Assembly: GCF_002080435.1 (NCBI RefSeq)
Contig: NZ_CP020540.1
Location: forward strand, 1-64,000
Source: Sphingobium herbicidovorans
GTDB taxonomy: Bacteria > Pseudomonadota > Alphaproteobacteria > Sphingomonadales > Sphingomonadaceae
Reading direction: 5' to 3'
Length of the DNA: 64,000 nucleotides
Notes under the pieces: model-generated
Told to the model about the DNA's origin: nothing
Database searches by the model: none
The model's input: the letters and a program-made list of their open reading frames with translations, nothing else
Program-made: the position numbers and the translations under genes
Shown: positions 18,003 through 26,994 of the stretch, piece after piece
How the letters are laid out: each line of letters begins with the position of its first letter
Position numbering within the stretch: the first letter of the stretch is position 1

Positions 18003-18290
18003 TCAACGCCGCTCGGAAATATTGGTTCGATGGAGGAACGACCTTTTGCGGGGCGGCGCCCGCGCTGGCTTGTAGATGCTTGTACCCCGCTCCGGAAGCG
18101 GCCGCCGTCTCGCCCGTGTCAGGGTCGCGTCCCTGTCGGCGGTCCAGCCAGCGCATGGCCGGGGCGACGGTGAGCCCGTCGAGCAGGATCGGCACGAGGG
18201 CGGCGAGGCCCACGATTGCCCAAAGCCGCTCCGCACCCACCCTCCATGTGGTTGAGGCCAAGCCTGGACGCTCCGAGGCCCTGGTCGCCT
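18003..18290 (-). pseudogene. C-terminal relic of a CPA1 Na+/H+ antiporter
   Basis: The minus strand here encodes ERLWAIVGLAALVPILLDGL and then TVAPAMRWLDRRQGRDPD, nearly identical to the C-terminus of the intact antiporter at 45196-46491 (DRLWAVVGLAALVSILLHGL, TVTPAMRWLDRRQGRDPD). The preceding GLNHM motif is present but in another frame, and all upstream helices are gone. It is a decayed fragment of a paralogue, upstream of the TIGR02587 gene. Confidence 0.7.
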
Positions 18291-18463
18291 TGGTTTGAAA
18301 TCAGAAGTTTACCCGCTGGAAGGCTAGGTGATCGAAAGCAGCCCGTCCGGAGTCTGAGGGCAAAAACCGGTGGCTGAGTGGCCGGAAGGGATCGTAAGGT
18401 TCATCACCATCGAGGGGAAAGGCTCAGGACGGAACCGGCTGACGGTCCCCTCGTTGCTCAATC

Positions 18464-19582
18464 ATGAATGAACAGCTCTCCCTGACAGGCACCTTTCTTC
18501 GTGCCGCAGCGGCTGGTCTGGAATCCGACATCGATCGGTTCGAAGATCTGCTTTTCAAAAATGATGACCTTGCTGGCAAAGTGCGGCTGCTAAGCTATGC
18601 CGGCTACCGCAACGCCCATGAACTGTGTGTCTCAGGCCGCGTGGTCCGTTACAGAGAGCCGCTCGATGCTGGCGAGGGAACATTGTCGCGACTGCGGGCG
18701 ATGATGGCGATCTACAATAGTGAGGAGGTGCCCGGCGTCTGCGTGCGGTGCCATGCTTGTGGCGGGACTGCCGAGACACGGTCCGATGAAGAGGGCTATT
18801 TCAGCTTCGCGCTTCCGATCGACAAGCCGCTACCGGATGCCACGAGCTGGGAAAGCGCGACGCTCTGGACGCCTGAGCAGGAGGCGCAATCGGCCAGCAT
18901 CAGGGTGCCCATCATGGCACCTGCTGCGGATGATCATTGGGGCGTCATTTCCGACATTGACGATACAATCATCGAAACTGGTGCGACCAATTTCGTCAAG
19001 AACTGGCGCCGTGTGCTGGTCGATCAGCCGGACGACCGGCTGGCGGTGCCGGGGGCAGCAAAGCTCTACCAGATGATCGCGCATGACCATCAGGAACCCG
19101 TCCGGCCCTTCTTCTATGTGTCGTCCAGTCCGTGGAATCTCTATGGCTTCATTGCCGAGTTCATGGGGTTGAACGGGATCCCGCATGGGCCGATGTTCCT
19201 GACGGACTATGGTATCGACCGGGACAAGCTACTCAAGGTCGCGCATGGTACACATAAGCTGGCCGCCATCGAGGCGATCCTCTCATTCTATCCACAATTA
19301 CGGTTCTTGCTGATTGGCGATAATGGGCAGCATGACGTGGAAATATACGCGCGCGCCGTTCAAGATTTTCCCGGCAGAGTGGCTGCGGTGTTCATCAGGG
19401 ATGTTGAGGGAAGCTGCAAGCAGGGAACGAAGGCAGGGTTGCTGAACGGCATCGAGGCGGACGGCATTCCGGTCTACTGCGGAGCGGGCTTTAACGATGC
19501 TCTGACAGCCGCGAAAGAGCTTGAGCTTGATCGGCCGCTGGAAGCTGCAAAGGCGATAAGCGCAAAAGACCTGAGACCATGA
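18464..19582 (+). CDS. App1-family phosphatase (DUF2183)
   Basis: A 372-residue protein of the APP1 family, HAD-like enzymes related to yeast phosphatidate phosphatase App1. The nucleophile motif DIDDTIIETGATNF is clear, followed by PFFYVSSSPWNLYGFIAEF, FLLIGDNGQHDVEIYA and AAVFIRDV. A beta-sandwich domain precedes it. It probably acts on phosphatidate or a related phosphoester. The DUF3616 gene starts 12 bases later, suggesting an operon. Confidence 0.9.
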   Translation: MNEQLSLTGTFLRAAAAGLESDIDRFEDLLFKNDDLAGKVRLLSYAGYRNAHELCVSGRVVRYREPLDAGEGTLSRLRAMMAIYNSEEVPGVCVRCHACGGTAETRSDEEGYFSFALPIDKPLPDATSWESATLWTPEQEAQSASIRVPIMAPAADDHWGVISDIDDTIIETGATNFVKNWRRVLVDQPDDRLAVPGAAKLYQMIAHDHQEPVRPFFYVSSSPWNLYGFIAEFMGLNGIPHGPMFLTDYGIDRDKLLKVAHGTHKLAAIEAILSFYPQLRFLLIGDNGQHDVEIYARAVQDFPGRVAAVFIRDVEGSCKQGTKAGLLNGIEADGIPVYCGAGFNDALTAAKELELDRPLEAAKAISAKDLRP

Positions 19583-19594
19583 GGATCGCTTAGT

Positions 19595-20650
19595 ATGACC
19601 ATGTGGTCTGACCCGGCTACCCCTGTCGATCAGGTGGAGCTTCGTTTCGGCGAGGGGCAGGATACTAAGCTCCTGCAGAACTTCTCTGGCGCGACCCGCT
19701 ACAGGGACAGCCTGTTCCTCGCCGCCGATGAGCGTTGCGGTATCGACCGGCTCAGTCTGGAGGGTGGCATATGGGCAGACCATCACTGTTTTCAGCTGAG
19801 CAGTTTGTTGGACCTGGCGGATCCGGACGACGAAGCTGACCTGGAAGGGCTTGCAGTCGACGATGGTTGGCTGTGGATCGTCGGCAGCCATGCGCGCACG
19901 CGTCCAAAGCTGGGGAAGAAAAACGAGGACTGTATCGATCTCGACGAACTCGCGGACCTCAATGACACCCGACCTAGATGCCTGTTGGCTCGCATTCCTC
20001 TAAAGCAGCAAGGCAGGCAGTGGCTCCCGATTCACCAAGATGGGAAGCGCAGAAGCGGGCTGGTGCGGCAGACGAAGCGCGGCAATGCTCTATCCAAGCA
20101 GTTGCGTAAGGACCCGCTTCTTGCTCCTTTCACCAGAATCCCGGCTAAGGAGGGTGGGATCGACGTAGAGGGGGTCGCCGTTCTGGGGAGCCGGGTTGCG
20201 CTCGGCCTGCGCGGGCCGGTCATCAGAACCCATGCCGTTCTTCTTGAAATGGAGATCGTCGGCAAAAAGTCGGGCTCGCTTGAGTTGGTGGGCCCCATCG
20301 CCAAGCGGCTGCTTGATTTGGAAGGGCTCGGCATCCGGGATCTCAAACGCTGCGGCGACGATCTCCTCATTCTTGCTGGGCCGACGGTGGGACTGAGCGG
20401 TCCCTGTGCAATTTACAGGTGGGTTGGCTGGGCCCAGGATCCAGTGCAGCACGAACAAAGGGTTCGGCTGCACAGGCCAGAGCATCTGATAGACCTGCCG
20501 TTTGGGCGCGGGGTCGATCATCCGGAGGGTCTGGCGCTTTGGCCTACCAAAGATAATGCAATTCTGGTCGTGTGCGACAGCCCTTCTGTTGAGCGGCTTG
20601 ATACCGCCCGTAAGGTCCTGAAGGCTGATCTTTTCAAGTTGCCCCCTTAG
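19595..20650 (+). CDS. DUF3616 domain protein
   Basis: A 351-residue protein with beta-propeller-like repeats: LFLAADERCGIDRLSLEGG, DLEGLAVDDGWLWIVGSHARTR, GIDVEGVAVLGSRVALGLRGP, and DHPEGLALWPTKDNAILVVCDSP. These patterns fit DUF3616, of unknown function. No signal peptide. It follows app1 closely, so the two may act together. Confidence 0.85.
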   Translation: MTMWSDPATPVDQVELRFGEGQDTKLLQNFSGATRYRDSLFLAADERCGIDRLSLEGGIWADHHCFQLSSLLDLADPDDEADLEGLAVDDGWLWIVGSHARTRPKLGKKNEDCIDLDELADLNDTRPRCLLARIPLKQQGRQWLPIHQDGKRRSGLVRQTKRGNALSKQLRKDPLLAPFTRIPAKEGGIDVEGVAVLGSRVALGLRGPVIRTHAVLLEMEIVGKKSGSLELVGPIAKRLLDLEGLGIRDLKRCGDDLLILAGPTVGLSGPCAIYRWVGWAQDPVQHEQRVRLHRPEHLIDLPFGRGVDHPEGLALWPTKDNAILVVCDSPSVERLDTARKVLKADLFKLPP

Positions 20651-20773
20651 GTCTGCTTGGAAGACTGCCACCAACTATAATCTTCGGAGGTGAGCGGAAG
20701 GTCCGCTCCTGAGAACAAATGAATGGCACCTAGGCGACCACAACGGGTCGAGAGCCGCCATAAACGGATGAGG

Positions 20774-22148
20774 TGGATGGCTCCCGCTCACGGCATCTAA
20801 GTGCCAAGATGGGTTGCTGTCATGCAAACCCGAGCAAGGAGCCACCCGCCATGGAGATTAGCACGATCGGCCTTGATTTGGCCAAGAACGTTTTTCAGGT
20901 TCACGGTATCAGCGCGACCGGTGAGGTCGTGATTCGCAAGGCGCTGCGGCGATCGCAGATGTTGCCGTTCTTCGAGAAGTTGCCGCCGTGTCTGGTAGGC
21001 GCCGAGGCCTGCGGGACGTCGCATCACTGGGCGCGCGAACTGACCAAGCTGGGTCATGAGGTCCGGCTGATGCCAGCGGCTTACGTAAAGCCTTATGTGA
21101 AGCGCGGTAAGAACGACGCTGCCGACGCCGAGGCGATCTGCGAAGCTGTCACGCGTCAGACGATGCGGTTCGTGCCCGTCAAGTCGCGCGAACAGCAGGC
21201 GGCGTTGTCGCTGCACCGCGTGCGTAGCCTTTTGATCAAGCAGCGCACGCAACTGGTCAACATGATGCGCAGCGTGCTCGCCGAGCTGGGCATCGCCATC
21301 CCGGTCGGGATCGTGAAGGCACTGCAGATGGCGCGAGAGATCGTCGACCGCGAGTCTAGGCTCGATCTGCCGACCGAGGCGACCAACGTCGTCGCTATGC
21401 TGGCAGAGCAACTGCTCCAGCTTCACGTTCAGTTGCGCAAGCTCGACCTGCGTCTCGCCGCCCTGCAGCGGAGCGACGACAGGGCCCGACGCCTGGCGAC
21501 TATCCCTGGTATCGGGCCGATCGGCGCGACGGCGCTCGCGGCATCGGTCACCGATCCCACGCAGTTCGCCTCGGGGCGCCAGTTCGCCGCCTGGCTGGGG
21601 CTAACTCCGCGGCAGAGCTCGAGCGGTGGCAAGGAACGCTTGGGGCGCATTACCAAGATGGGCGACAGATATCTGCGGCAGCTTCTGATCGTTGGCGCAA
21701 CCGCATTGGTTCGATACGCCAAGGAGAAACCCAGCACGGTCGATCCGCGCTTTGTCGCTCTGCTCGCCAGAAAGCCCGCGCGCGTCGCGTCGGTCGCCAT
21801 CGCTAACAAGATGGCGCGGATCGCATGGGCGGTCATGGCGCGCGGTGGGGTCTTCGAACGCGGGCATGCGCCTGTGCTGGCGGCAGCATAGATCAAGAAT
21901 TTAGCTGAGGAGATCAGCTTCACGAGGTTGTGAGAGCGAAGGATGTGATGGCAAAACCGGTCGGACCGGGAACAAGGACAACCCAAGGACCCTCCTAGGC
22001 GTAAGAGCCTGCTAAACCGATCGGACCTTGTTCACGGACCCCATCAGGGCCAGCAGTCTGCACCGACTGCATCAACAGGCCGGACAGACGACTGCACCCG
22101 ACCAAACGCCAGATCATCACTTTATGCTTGCAACGCGGGAGCCATCCA
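20774..22148 (+). mobile_element. IS110-family element, IS1111-type
   Basis: Exact 14-base inverted repeats TGGATGGCTCCCGC (20774-20787) and GCGGGAGCCATCCA (22135-22148) bracket the transposase gene. Subterminal repeats of this kind define the IS1111 subgroup of IS110; true ends may lie a few bases outside. About 240 bases of non-coding sequence separate the transposase stop from the right repeat. The element sits between DUF3616 and the methyltransferase-esterase gene without breaking either. Confidence 0.85.
20851..21891 (+). CDS. IS110-family DEDD transposase
   Basis: A 346-residue transposase. The N-terminal RuvC-like DEDD domain begins STIGLDLAKNVFQVHG (first D), with GAEACGTSHHWA (E) and KNDAADAEAICEA (DxxD). 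The C-terminal transposase_20 domain has ATIPGIGPIGATALAA and QFAAWLGLTPRQSSSGGKERLG with the conserved serine. The start at 20851 follows AAGGAG at 20837-20842. It looks intact. Confidence 0.95.
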   Translation: MEISTIGLDLAKNVFQVHGISATGEVVIRKALRRSQMLPFFEKLPPCLVGAEACGTSHHWARELTKLGHEVRLMPAAYVKPYVKRGKNDAADAEAICEAVTRQTMRFVPVKSREQQAALSLHRVRSLLIKQRTQLVNMMRSVLAELGIAIPVGIVKALQMAREIVDRESRLDLPTEATNVVAMLAEQLLQLHVQLRKLDLRLAALQRSDDRARRLATIPGIGPIGATALAASVTDPTQFASGRQFAAWLGLTPRQSSSGGKERLGRITKMGDRYLRQLLIVGATALVRYAKEKPSTVDPRFVALLARKPARVASVAIANKMARIAWAVMARGGVFERGHAPVLAAA

Positions 22149-22260
22149 CAGAGGACGGTCCGCAGTCAGGAACCAAAAATCAGCGGCTGAGCGGCTGCAA
22201 AGGGTCGGACTGTTCAATGACTAGAAATATAGAGTCGTTGTACCCGGGCGATAGCGTCGT

Positions 22261-24252
22261 TCACTCGCCAAAGGGGTAGGTCTCCGGCATGCCCTCATGG
22301 TCTTCGGGGCCAAGCGGCGTGACAGCACTTGTCTCGTCGAACCAGACGAACGCATCGAACTGCCGGGCAAAAACTGCCTGGCTGTAATGGCTCCAGAGTT
22401 CTGTTTCGGGACGATAGATGACCCCTATGAACCGCTCCAGCATCGGCTCGCTTAAGCGCCCGAGCAGCGCAGCGTCGCAATTGACGGACAGATCCAGCAG
22501 GAAGCGGCTCACGCCGCTGTCGTGGCACTGGCGCTCCAAGCTGTCTGGGCGCGAAGGGTTGACGCGCTTTACCTCCATGTCACCGTCCCAGTCGGTCGCT
22601 GCTGCAACGGTGCCCGTGTGCGTGCCAAAACCGATTAACGCGACGTCGTCACCCCACTGCTCGCGCGCTAGCTGGCCGATGTTGAGTTCGTCGCGGCTTT
22701 GGCCCATGTCGGTATGGCGCGCGTCACCAATATGGCTGTTGTGCGCCCACACGATCGCCTTTGCGCCTGAACCCTTCGCTTCCAGCAACTGTCTGAGCGT
22801 TTCGAACATATGGGTGTCCCGCAGGTTCCAGCTCTCGGCTCCACCATAATACATGATCCGATAGTAGCGCTCAGCCGAAGCTATCAGTCGGGCGTTCTGC
22901 GCGGCGTCGAGAAAATCATCACCGCTATGCGCCACATAATCGAGCCGCCTTTCCAGCAGATCGCGGCATTGCTCGATAACGGCTTTCTCACATTGCGCAT
23001 AACCGCGCGAGAGCGCTGCGCGGCCATATGTCGCCGGATTGCGTTGCCAAGGGGTCAGGCAGCCATAGCGTTCGCGCGCTACCGCGGCGGCGTGGGGATC
23101 GATACGGTCGAGATAGTCGAGCACAGCGCCGATCGAGCCTGACATGTTGTAGATATCGAGGCCATAGAAGCCGGCACGCGCCTCGAGTGGCTTCGCCTTG
23201 TTGTGCTCGTGCATCCAGCCGGTCAGCGCCTGAATATCCGTGTTGCGCCACATCCATGTCGGAAAACGCTGGAACGGCGGCTCGTCATCTTCGCGGCGGG
23301 GCCGGTGCCGGACATAGCGATCAACCCGCGCGGCGTCGGGCCAGTCGGCCTCCAACGCGACGATGGTAAAGCCGTGCTGCTCGATAAGGTGGCGCGTGAT
23401 CGCCGCGCGCGCCTGGTAGAATTCAGTTGTGCCATGGCTTGCCTCGCCGAGCATGATGACGCGGCGATCGGCGAAGCGGTCGAACAGCTTGCCAAAAGCG
23501 GGATCGTCAAACTCTGGCAGCGGCTCGGCCGCCTTTGCAATCATCTCTGGCACAGAGAGGCGGCGAGATGCACCGGGAACATGGTTGCTTGCCGCCCGGC
23601 TGCCATCCTCGCGCCAACCCTCCCCGCCGATCAGCGGCACAAACCTCACCGCTCCCAAATTCGCTTCCTCGAACCGGTCTTGGGCGGTCCGGCTGACTTT
23701 ACAGAGTTTTTGGTCGCCTAGCTCGCCTACCGGAATGACAAGATGCCCTCCGACTTTCAGTTGCTGCTTGAGGGTGGGCGGAACATCGGGACCGGCAGCG
23801 GCAACGAGGATTGCATCGAACGGCGCGTCGTCGGGCGCTCCGGCAGAGCCGTCTCCAATCCGGATTTCGACATTGTCGTAGCCCAGTGCAGCTATGCGCG
23901 CGGCGGCCAGCTTGCCGAGCGCGGGATGCCGTTCAATCGCGACGACGCTCTGCGCGATTTGGCCCATCACGGCAGCGGCATAGCCGGAGCCTGCTCCGAC
24001 CTCCAACACATGATCGCCCGGTTGCACTTCGGCCGCTTCGATCATGGCGGCAACGATGTAGGGCTGCGAGATCGTCTGCTCCTCCTCAATCGGAAGAGCA
24101 GAATCTTCGTAGGTGAACTCTTCCAGCCCTTCACTCACGAAGCGTTCGCGCGGCACCTTGCGCATGGCTTTAAGCACATGCGGATCGCGGATCCCGCGCT
24201 GGGCCAGATGCACCTTTACCATATGCTCTCGCTGCTTGACGAAGTCAGGCAT
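22261..24252 (-). CDS. Protein-L-isoaspartate methyltransferase fused to erythromycin esterase-like domain
   Basis: A 663-residue two-domain protein. Residues ~1-215 are a PCMT repair methyltransferase (RVPRERFV-like VPRERFVSEGLEEF, ISQPYIVAAMIEAAEV, VLEVGAGSGYAAAVMG). Residues ~245-663 are an EreA-like erythromycin esterase fold (IMLGEASHGTTEFYQARA with the catalytic His/Glu region, ALEADWPDAARVDRYV, WAHNSHIGDAR). The start at 24252 gives the usual PCMT N-terminus; the longer start at 24312 is less likely. The second domain need not act on macrolides. The downstream-reading HAD and 2H genes lie just upstream in the same direction. Confidence 0.92.
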   Translation of the reverse strand: MPDFVKQREHMVKVHLAQRGIRDPHVLKAMRKVPRERFVSEGLEEFTYEDSALPIEEEQTISQPYIVAAMIEAAEVQPGDHVLEVGAGSGYAAAVMGQIAQSVVAIERHPALGKLAAARIAALGYDNVEIRIGDGSAGAPDDAPFDAILVAAAGPDVPPTLKQQLKVGGHLVIPVGELGDQKLCKVSRTAQDRFEEANLGAVRFVPLIGGEGWREDGSRAASNHVPGASRRLSVPEMIAKAAEPLPEFDDPAFGKLFDRFADRRVIMLGEASHGTTEFYQARAAITRHLIEQHGFTIVALEADWPDAARVDRYVRHRPRREDDEPPFQRFPTWMWRNTDIQALTGWMHEHNKAKPLEARAGFYGLDIYNMSGSIGAVLDYLDRIDPHAAAVARERYGCLTPWQRNPATYGRAALSRGYAQCEKAVIEQCRDLLERRLDYVAHSGDDFLDAAQNARLIASAERYYRIMYYGGAESWNLRDTHMFETLRQLLEAKGSGAKAIVWAHNSHIGDARHTDMGQSRDELNIGQLAREQWGDDVALIGFGTHTGTVAAATDWDGDMEVKRVNPSRPDSLERQCHDSGVSRFLLDLSVNCDAALLGRLSEPMLERFIGVIYRPETELWSHYSQAVFARQFDAFVWFDETSAVTPLGPEDHEGMPETYPFGE

Positions 24253-24271
24253 TGCTCGATCCCTTCTCCTG

Positions 24272-24763
24272 CTAGGGGGAAACGCCATCAGTGTCGCTGA
24301 CAGGAACGCCAAGCGCCTTCAGCTTGTCGAGCGTGCTCCCGGCATCTTGGTGATGAACGAAGATGCCGCCGGCGCCTTCCCAAAGATGAGCGTGCTTCAT
24401 CTGGTCGTCGACGAGGATGTCTCCTTCCTGCGCATGGTGGCGCTTGTCGACGGCCATGACGGTCAAGATTCTGACGCCCGGGAAGTGCTCCGCCGCCCAG
24501 CGAACTTTCTGTGGCGCCGCCCATTTACCGCGGGGCAAGCCGGTCAGGATGACTGGGTCAAGATGCCGGACCGCTTTAAACAGGCGCATCGCGTCCGGCA
24601 TCATCGGTAGAGTGCCATAGAAGTCGGGGTGGCGGGCAAGCTCGCGCCAGAAAGCGGCAATGCCGCGACGCTTTTCGAATTCTCGTGGAGACATGCCGAG
24701 AATTTGAGTGGCTCCCCGGTCGAAATCGGCAAGGACGCCATCGCAGTCCAGATATAGTTGCAT
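24272..24763 (-). CDS. HAD-fold hydrolase, 5'(3')-nucleotidase-like
   Basis: A 163-residue HAD-superfamily protein beginning MQLYLDCDGVLADFD, the DxDG nucleophile motif, as in deoxyribonucleotidases (NT5C). LTGLPRGKWAAPQKVRW gives motif II and DILVDDQMKHAHLWEGAGG gives the acidic motif IV. Its ATG overlaps the TAA of the upstream gene (TAATG at 24761-24765), so it is coupled to the 2H phosphoesterase-like protein. The substrate is probably a nucleotide or phosphorylated nucleic acid end. Confidence 0.85.
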   Translation of the reverse strand: MQLYLDCDGVLADFDRGATQILGMSPREFEKRRGIAAFWRELARHPDFYGTLPMMPDAMRLFKAVRHLDPVILTGLPRGKWAAPQKVRWAAEHFPGVRILTVMAVDKRHHAQEGDILVDDQMKHAHLWEGAGGIFVHHQDAGSTLDKLKALGVPVSDTDGVSP

Positions 24764-25137
24764 TAGCCGACCCTCGCGGGGATGAGTGTGACCGGCACAG
24801 GCTCGCTCAATGAACGCCAACCATGCTTTTTGATAACTTCATTACTTTGGACCGGCTTACGGCCTGTCGCTCGATCCAGTGACCAGGTGATGTGGTAGGT
24901 GCTCCCATCAGGCCGATCAGTGCCGCCATCGATCGAGACAACCATATCCTGCAGACCTTTGCCATCATCGGCTTCGCCGACGATTTCTGCTGAGACTGAT
25001 GGCGGGAGAGGCGTTCGTGTGCCGGCGTTCGCCTCCAGGGTCACGTGGTCAGCAATAACGTCCGGCCAGCGCGGGCTAAAGCGCGCGAGGAGCTGCTCGC
25101 GACTATGGGGGGCGAGCCTCCAGCCAACGACAACCAT
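24763..25137 (-). CDS. Small 2H-phosphoesterase-like protein
   Basis: A 124-residue protein carrying two H-hydrophobic-T-hydrophobic motifs, DHVTL (His31) and YHITW (His82), the hallmark of 2H phosphoesterases that open cyclic phosphates or process RNA ends. It also has EIVGEADDGKGLQ and DGGTDRPDGST. It is shorter than LigT/ThpR-type enzymes. It is translationally coupled to the HAD phosphatase, which suggests a nucleic-acid end-processing pair. The motifs are seen directly; the enzymatic role is inferred. Confidence 0.7.
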   Translation of the reverse strand: MVVVGWRLAPHSREQLLARFSPRWPDVIADHVTLEANAGTRTPLPPSVSAEIVGEADDGKGLQDMVVSIDGGTDRPDGSTYHITWSLDRATGRKPVQSNEVIKKHGWRSLSEPVPVTLIPARVG

Positions 25138-25140
25138 GTT

Positions 25141-25257
25141 TCAGCTTATTCTGGAAAGGGCGGGGCGGCAGGAGATGGGGCTCGCACACTCTTTAGCGAT
25201 TGCCGCCGATAGCAGGTTGGCCCGGCCAGTAGCGCTCGTCTGATTATCCGTGCGCAT
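25141..25257 (-). CDS. Small leader ORF (38 residues)
   Basis: A short frame MRTDNQTSATGRANLLSAAI... has a good AGGAG site nine bases before its ATG (25257) and stops three bases before the start of the 2H gene. It may be a leader peptide or a chance ORF. No family is recognised. Confidence 0.35.
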   Translation of the reverse strand: MRTDNQTSATGRANLLSAAIAKECASPISCRPALSRIS

Positions 25258-25559
25258 GCTATTTCTCCTGTGGGTGCGCCTCGGTCTCTTATTGATAACG
25301 CGGCTGAAGCGGATCGGCTTCAGACTAGTCGATAATTTGAATTCTGGAACTCGAGAGCGGCTGGTTTGGCCGTAGCGGCCAAAAAGCTGCTTTGCCGATC
25401 GCACCCTGCGCGGAACGGCCAAGGGGAGGCATCTCGACCGCGCTCGGATCAGGATGCTGCGCGCATCGGTTTAGTTGCCACGGGTGAAGCCGCGCCCACC
25501 TTGAAACTTTTTGAGGGTGGGGCGTGCCTTCGTCGACATGCCTCCAGACCTGTAGCATT
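25258..25559. other. Spacer between HAD/2H operon and Crp/Fnr gene
   Basis: About 300 bases with no supported gene. It should contain the promoter of the minus-strand 2H/HAD genes. The stretch near 25330-25440 reads like scrambled dispersed-repeat debris (GAATTCTGGAACTCGAGAGC, GGTTTGGCCGTAGCGGCC). Confidence 0.35.
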
Positions 25560-26333
25560 TCAATGCCGCGATGCGGTGGAGTCTGCAATCTGCGATGCTC
25601 GCCCCGAACATGTCAGCCGTTCGATATTCATGATCTCATCATACCGGCGCTCCGCGACCCCGTAGAAGGGGCCGCAGTAATTCTCCAGCCCCTGCCTGTC
25701 CCGGATCGTCACCAGGCCGCGCTGGGCCCTGACCCAACCATGGCCTTCCAGTCCATGAATGGCATGGGTGACGCTTGCCCGCCGAACGCCCAGCATCAGG
25801 GACATGTTTTCATGCGTGAGTGGCAAGTCCTCCAAGCCTACCCGATCATGGTACATCAACAGCTTGCGCGCTAGGCGAATCTGTACATTGGCGCGAACGC
25901 TGGCGCTGAGTGTCAAGCTCATCTGGGCGATCTGTGTCTGCACATAGCGAAGCAAATACGCGTGAAGTCTGGTGTTGGATCGGGCTGCTTGTAGGAGCTC
26001 AAGTCGGTCAATCGCTAAAGCGCGCCCTGCAACCTGGACGTAGCTGTCGCGTTGGGGGAAGAGGTCTGTCACGAGAGAGCTGGCTCCGATCATGCCTTCC
26101 AGGCCGATCAGCCCTACTTCGATTGGATTTCGCAGATCGCCTGTTTCCAGCAAGGAGACGACGCCCGATTCAATGAAATAGACCTTTTCCGACCGGCGGC
26201 CGGTGCGCTCCAAATATGTACGGGCAGGTAGCTCTTCCTCGTGCAGATCAGGCCAGAGAGTTTGTCGGTCCTGGGGCGTCATTCCTGCGAGCAGCAGGTT
26301 ATTGCATTTCGCAGCGCTCGCATTGCCATGCAT
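25560..26333 (-). CDS. Crp/Fnr-family transcription regulator
   Basis: A 257-residue regulator: cyclic-nucleotide-binding-type beta-barrel (EKVYFIESGVVSLLETGDLRNPIEVGLIGLEGMIG), a long dimer helix, and a winged helix-turn-helix (LPLTHENMSLMLGVRRASVTHAIHGLEGHG). It lacks the N-terminal cysteine cluster of FNR, so it is not an iron-sulfur oxygen sensor. It is transcribed away from a long AT-richer spacer before phaB. Targets are unknown. Confidence 0.9.
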   Translation of the reverse strand: MHGNASAAKCNNLLLAGMTPQDRQTLWPDLHEEELPARTYLERTGRRSEKVYFIESGVVSLLETGDLRNPIEVGLIGLEGMIGASSLVTDLFPQRDSYVQVAGRALAIDRLELLQAARSNTRLHAYLLRYVQTQIAQMSLTLSASVRANVQIRLARKLLMYHDRVGLEDLPLTHENMSLMLGVRRASVTHAIHGLEGHGWVRAQRGLVTIRDRQGLENYCGPFYGVAERRYDEIMNIERLTCSGRASQIADSTASRH

Positions 26334-26671
26334 GTCGCTGAGCCCCTCCTGTGGCGGTGGCGCCCGTCGAATTCTCGGCGGTGTCTTATCAACTGTTTGA
26401 AGCGTTCAAATTGCTCGATCGTTCCCTTTTTTCGTACGAGTTGCGAGGAGTAAAAGGGGTAACTCGCTGGGGGCGGCAGCAGTTATCAGTGTACGCTTCC
26501 GTACAAACTTTTCGGCTTCCTACGAATCGACCATTTGAGTAAATCCACTACAAGAACAAGCCTAACGGAAGAAAATCGGCATAATAATACGCAGTCGTCG
26601 TATTATTTAGCTAAAGGAATTCGGTAGCAAGGTTCGGATTAGGATGAGGATTAGCTGCTTTGACCACTAGA

Positions 26672-26836
26672 ATGGTGATAGGTTCGAAATCTCTTGAGAA
26701 AAAGACTAATGATTTAGCTGCGCCACATCCATCCTGGTTTAATCCTGATTATAGTACCCAAAAACATGGGCTGACGCCCTTGGGAGCCAAATCGCTTCAG
26801 GAGCGATTCTGGGCTGCAGCCGATAGTGTCGAGTAG
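26672..26836 (+). CDS. Hypothetical 54-residue protein
   Basis: Short ORF starting MVIGSKSLEKKTNDLAAPHP and ending AAADSVE. Composition is protein-like and the C-terminal half (LTPLGAKSLQERFWAAADS) is amphipathic. No clear Shine-Dalgarno sequence was found, and the base composition is AT-richer than the neighbours. It is followed by the terminator at 26965, so it may lie on the same transcript. Confidence 0.35.
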   Translation: MVIGSKSLEKKTNDLAAPHPSWFNPDYSTQKHGLTPLGAKSLQERFWAAADSVE

Positions 26837-26859
26837 GGAATTCAAAGCCCACGTGAGAG

Positions 26860-26994
26860 CGTCACATTCGGTCAGCCATCAGCCTGATCAGGTGATGCGG
26901 CGGTTTTTAGCATTCACGATCTTTCAGAGGCGACCCGGGAATCCTCTTCGGAGGATTCCTCACTCGGGCCGGCAAACTGCCGGCCCGGTTTTTT
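26860..26994 (+). ncRNA. Candidate small RNA with tandem hairpins
   Basis: A 9-bp stem with a UUCG tetraloop (GGAATCCTC at 26938-26946, GAGGATTCC at 26951-26959) is followed by a 9-bp GC-rich stem and six Ts (26965-26994). UUCG loops and an intrinsic terminator are typical of structured small RNAs or 3' UTRs. The 5' end is unknown, so the start given is a guess. Confidence 0.4.
26965..26994 (+). terminator. Intrinsic terminator upstream of phaB
   Basis: Stem CGGGCCGGC (26965-26973) and GCCGGCCCG (26979-26987) with loop AAACT, then G and TTTTTT (26989-26994). This is a textbook rho-independent terminator reading left to right. Confidence 0.85.
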
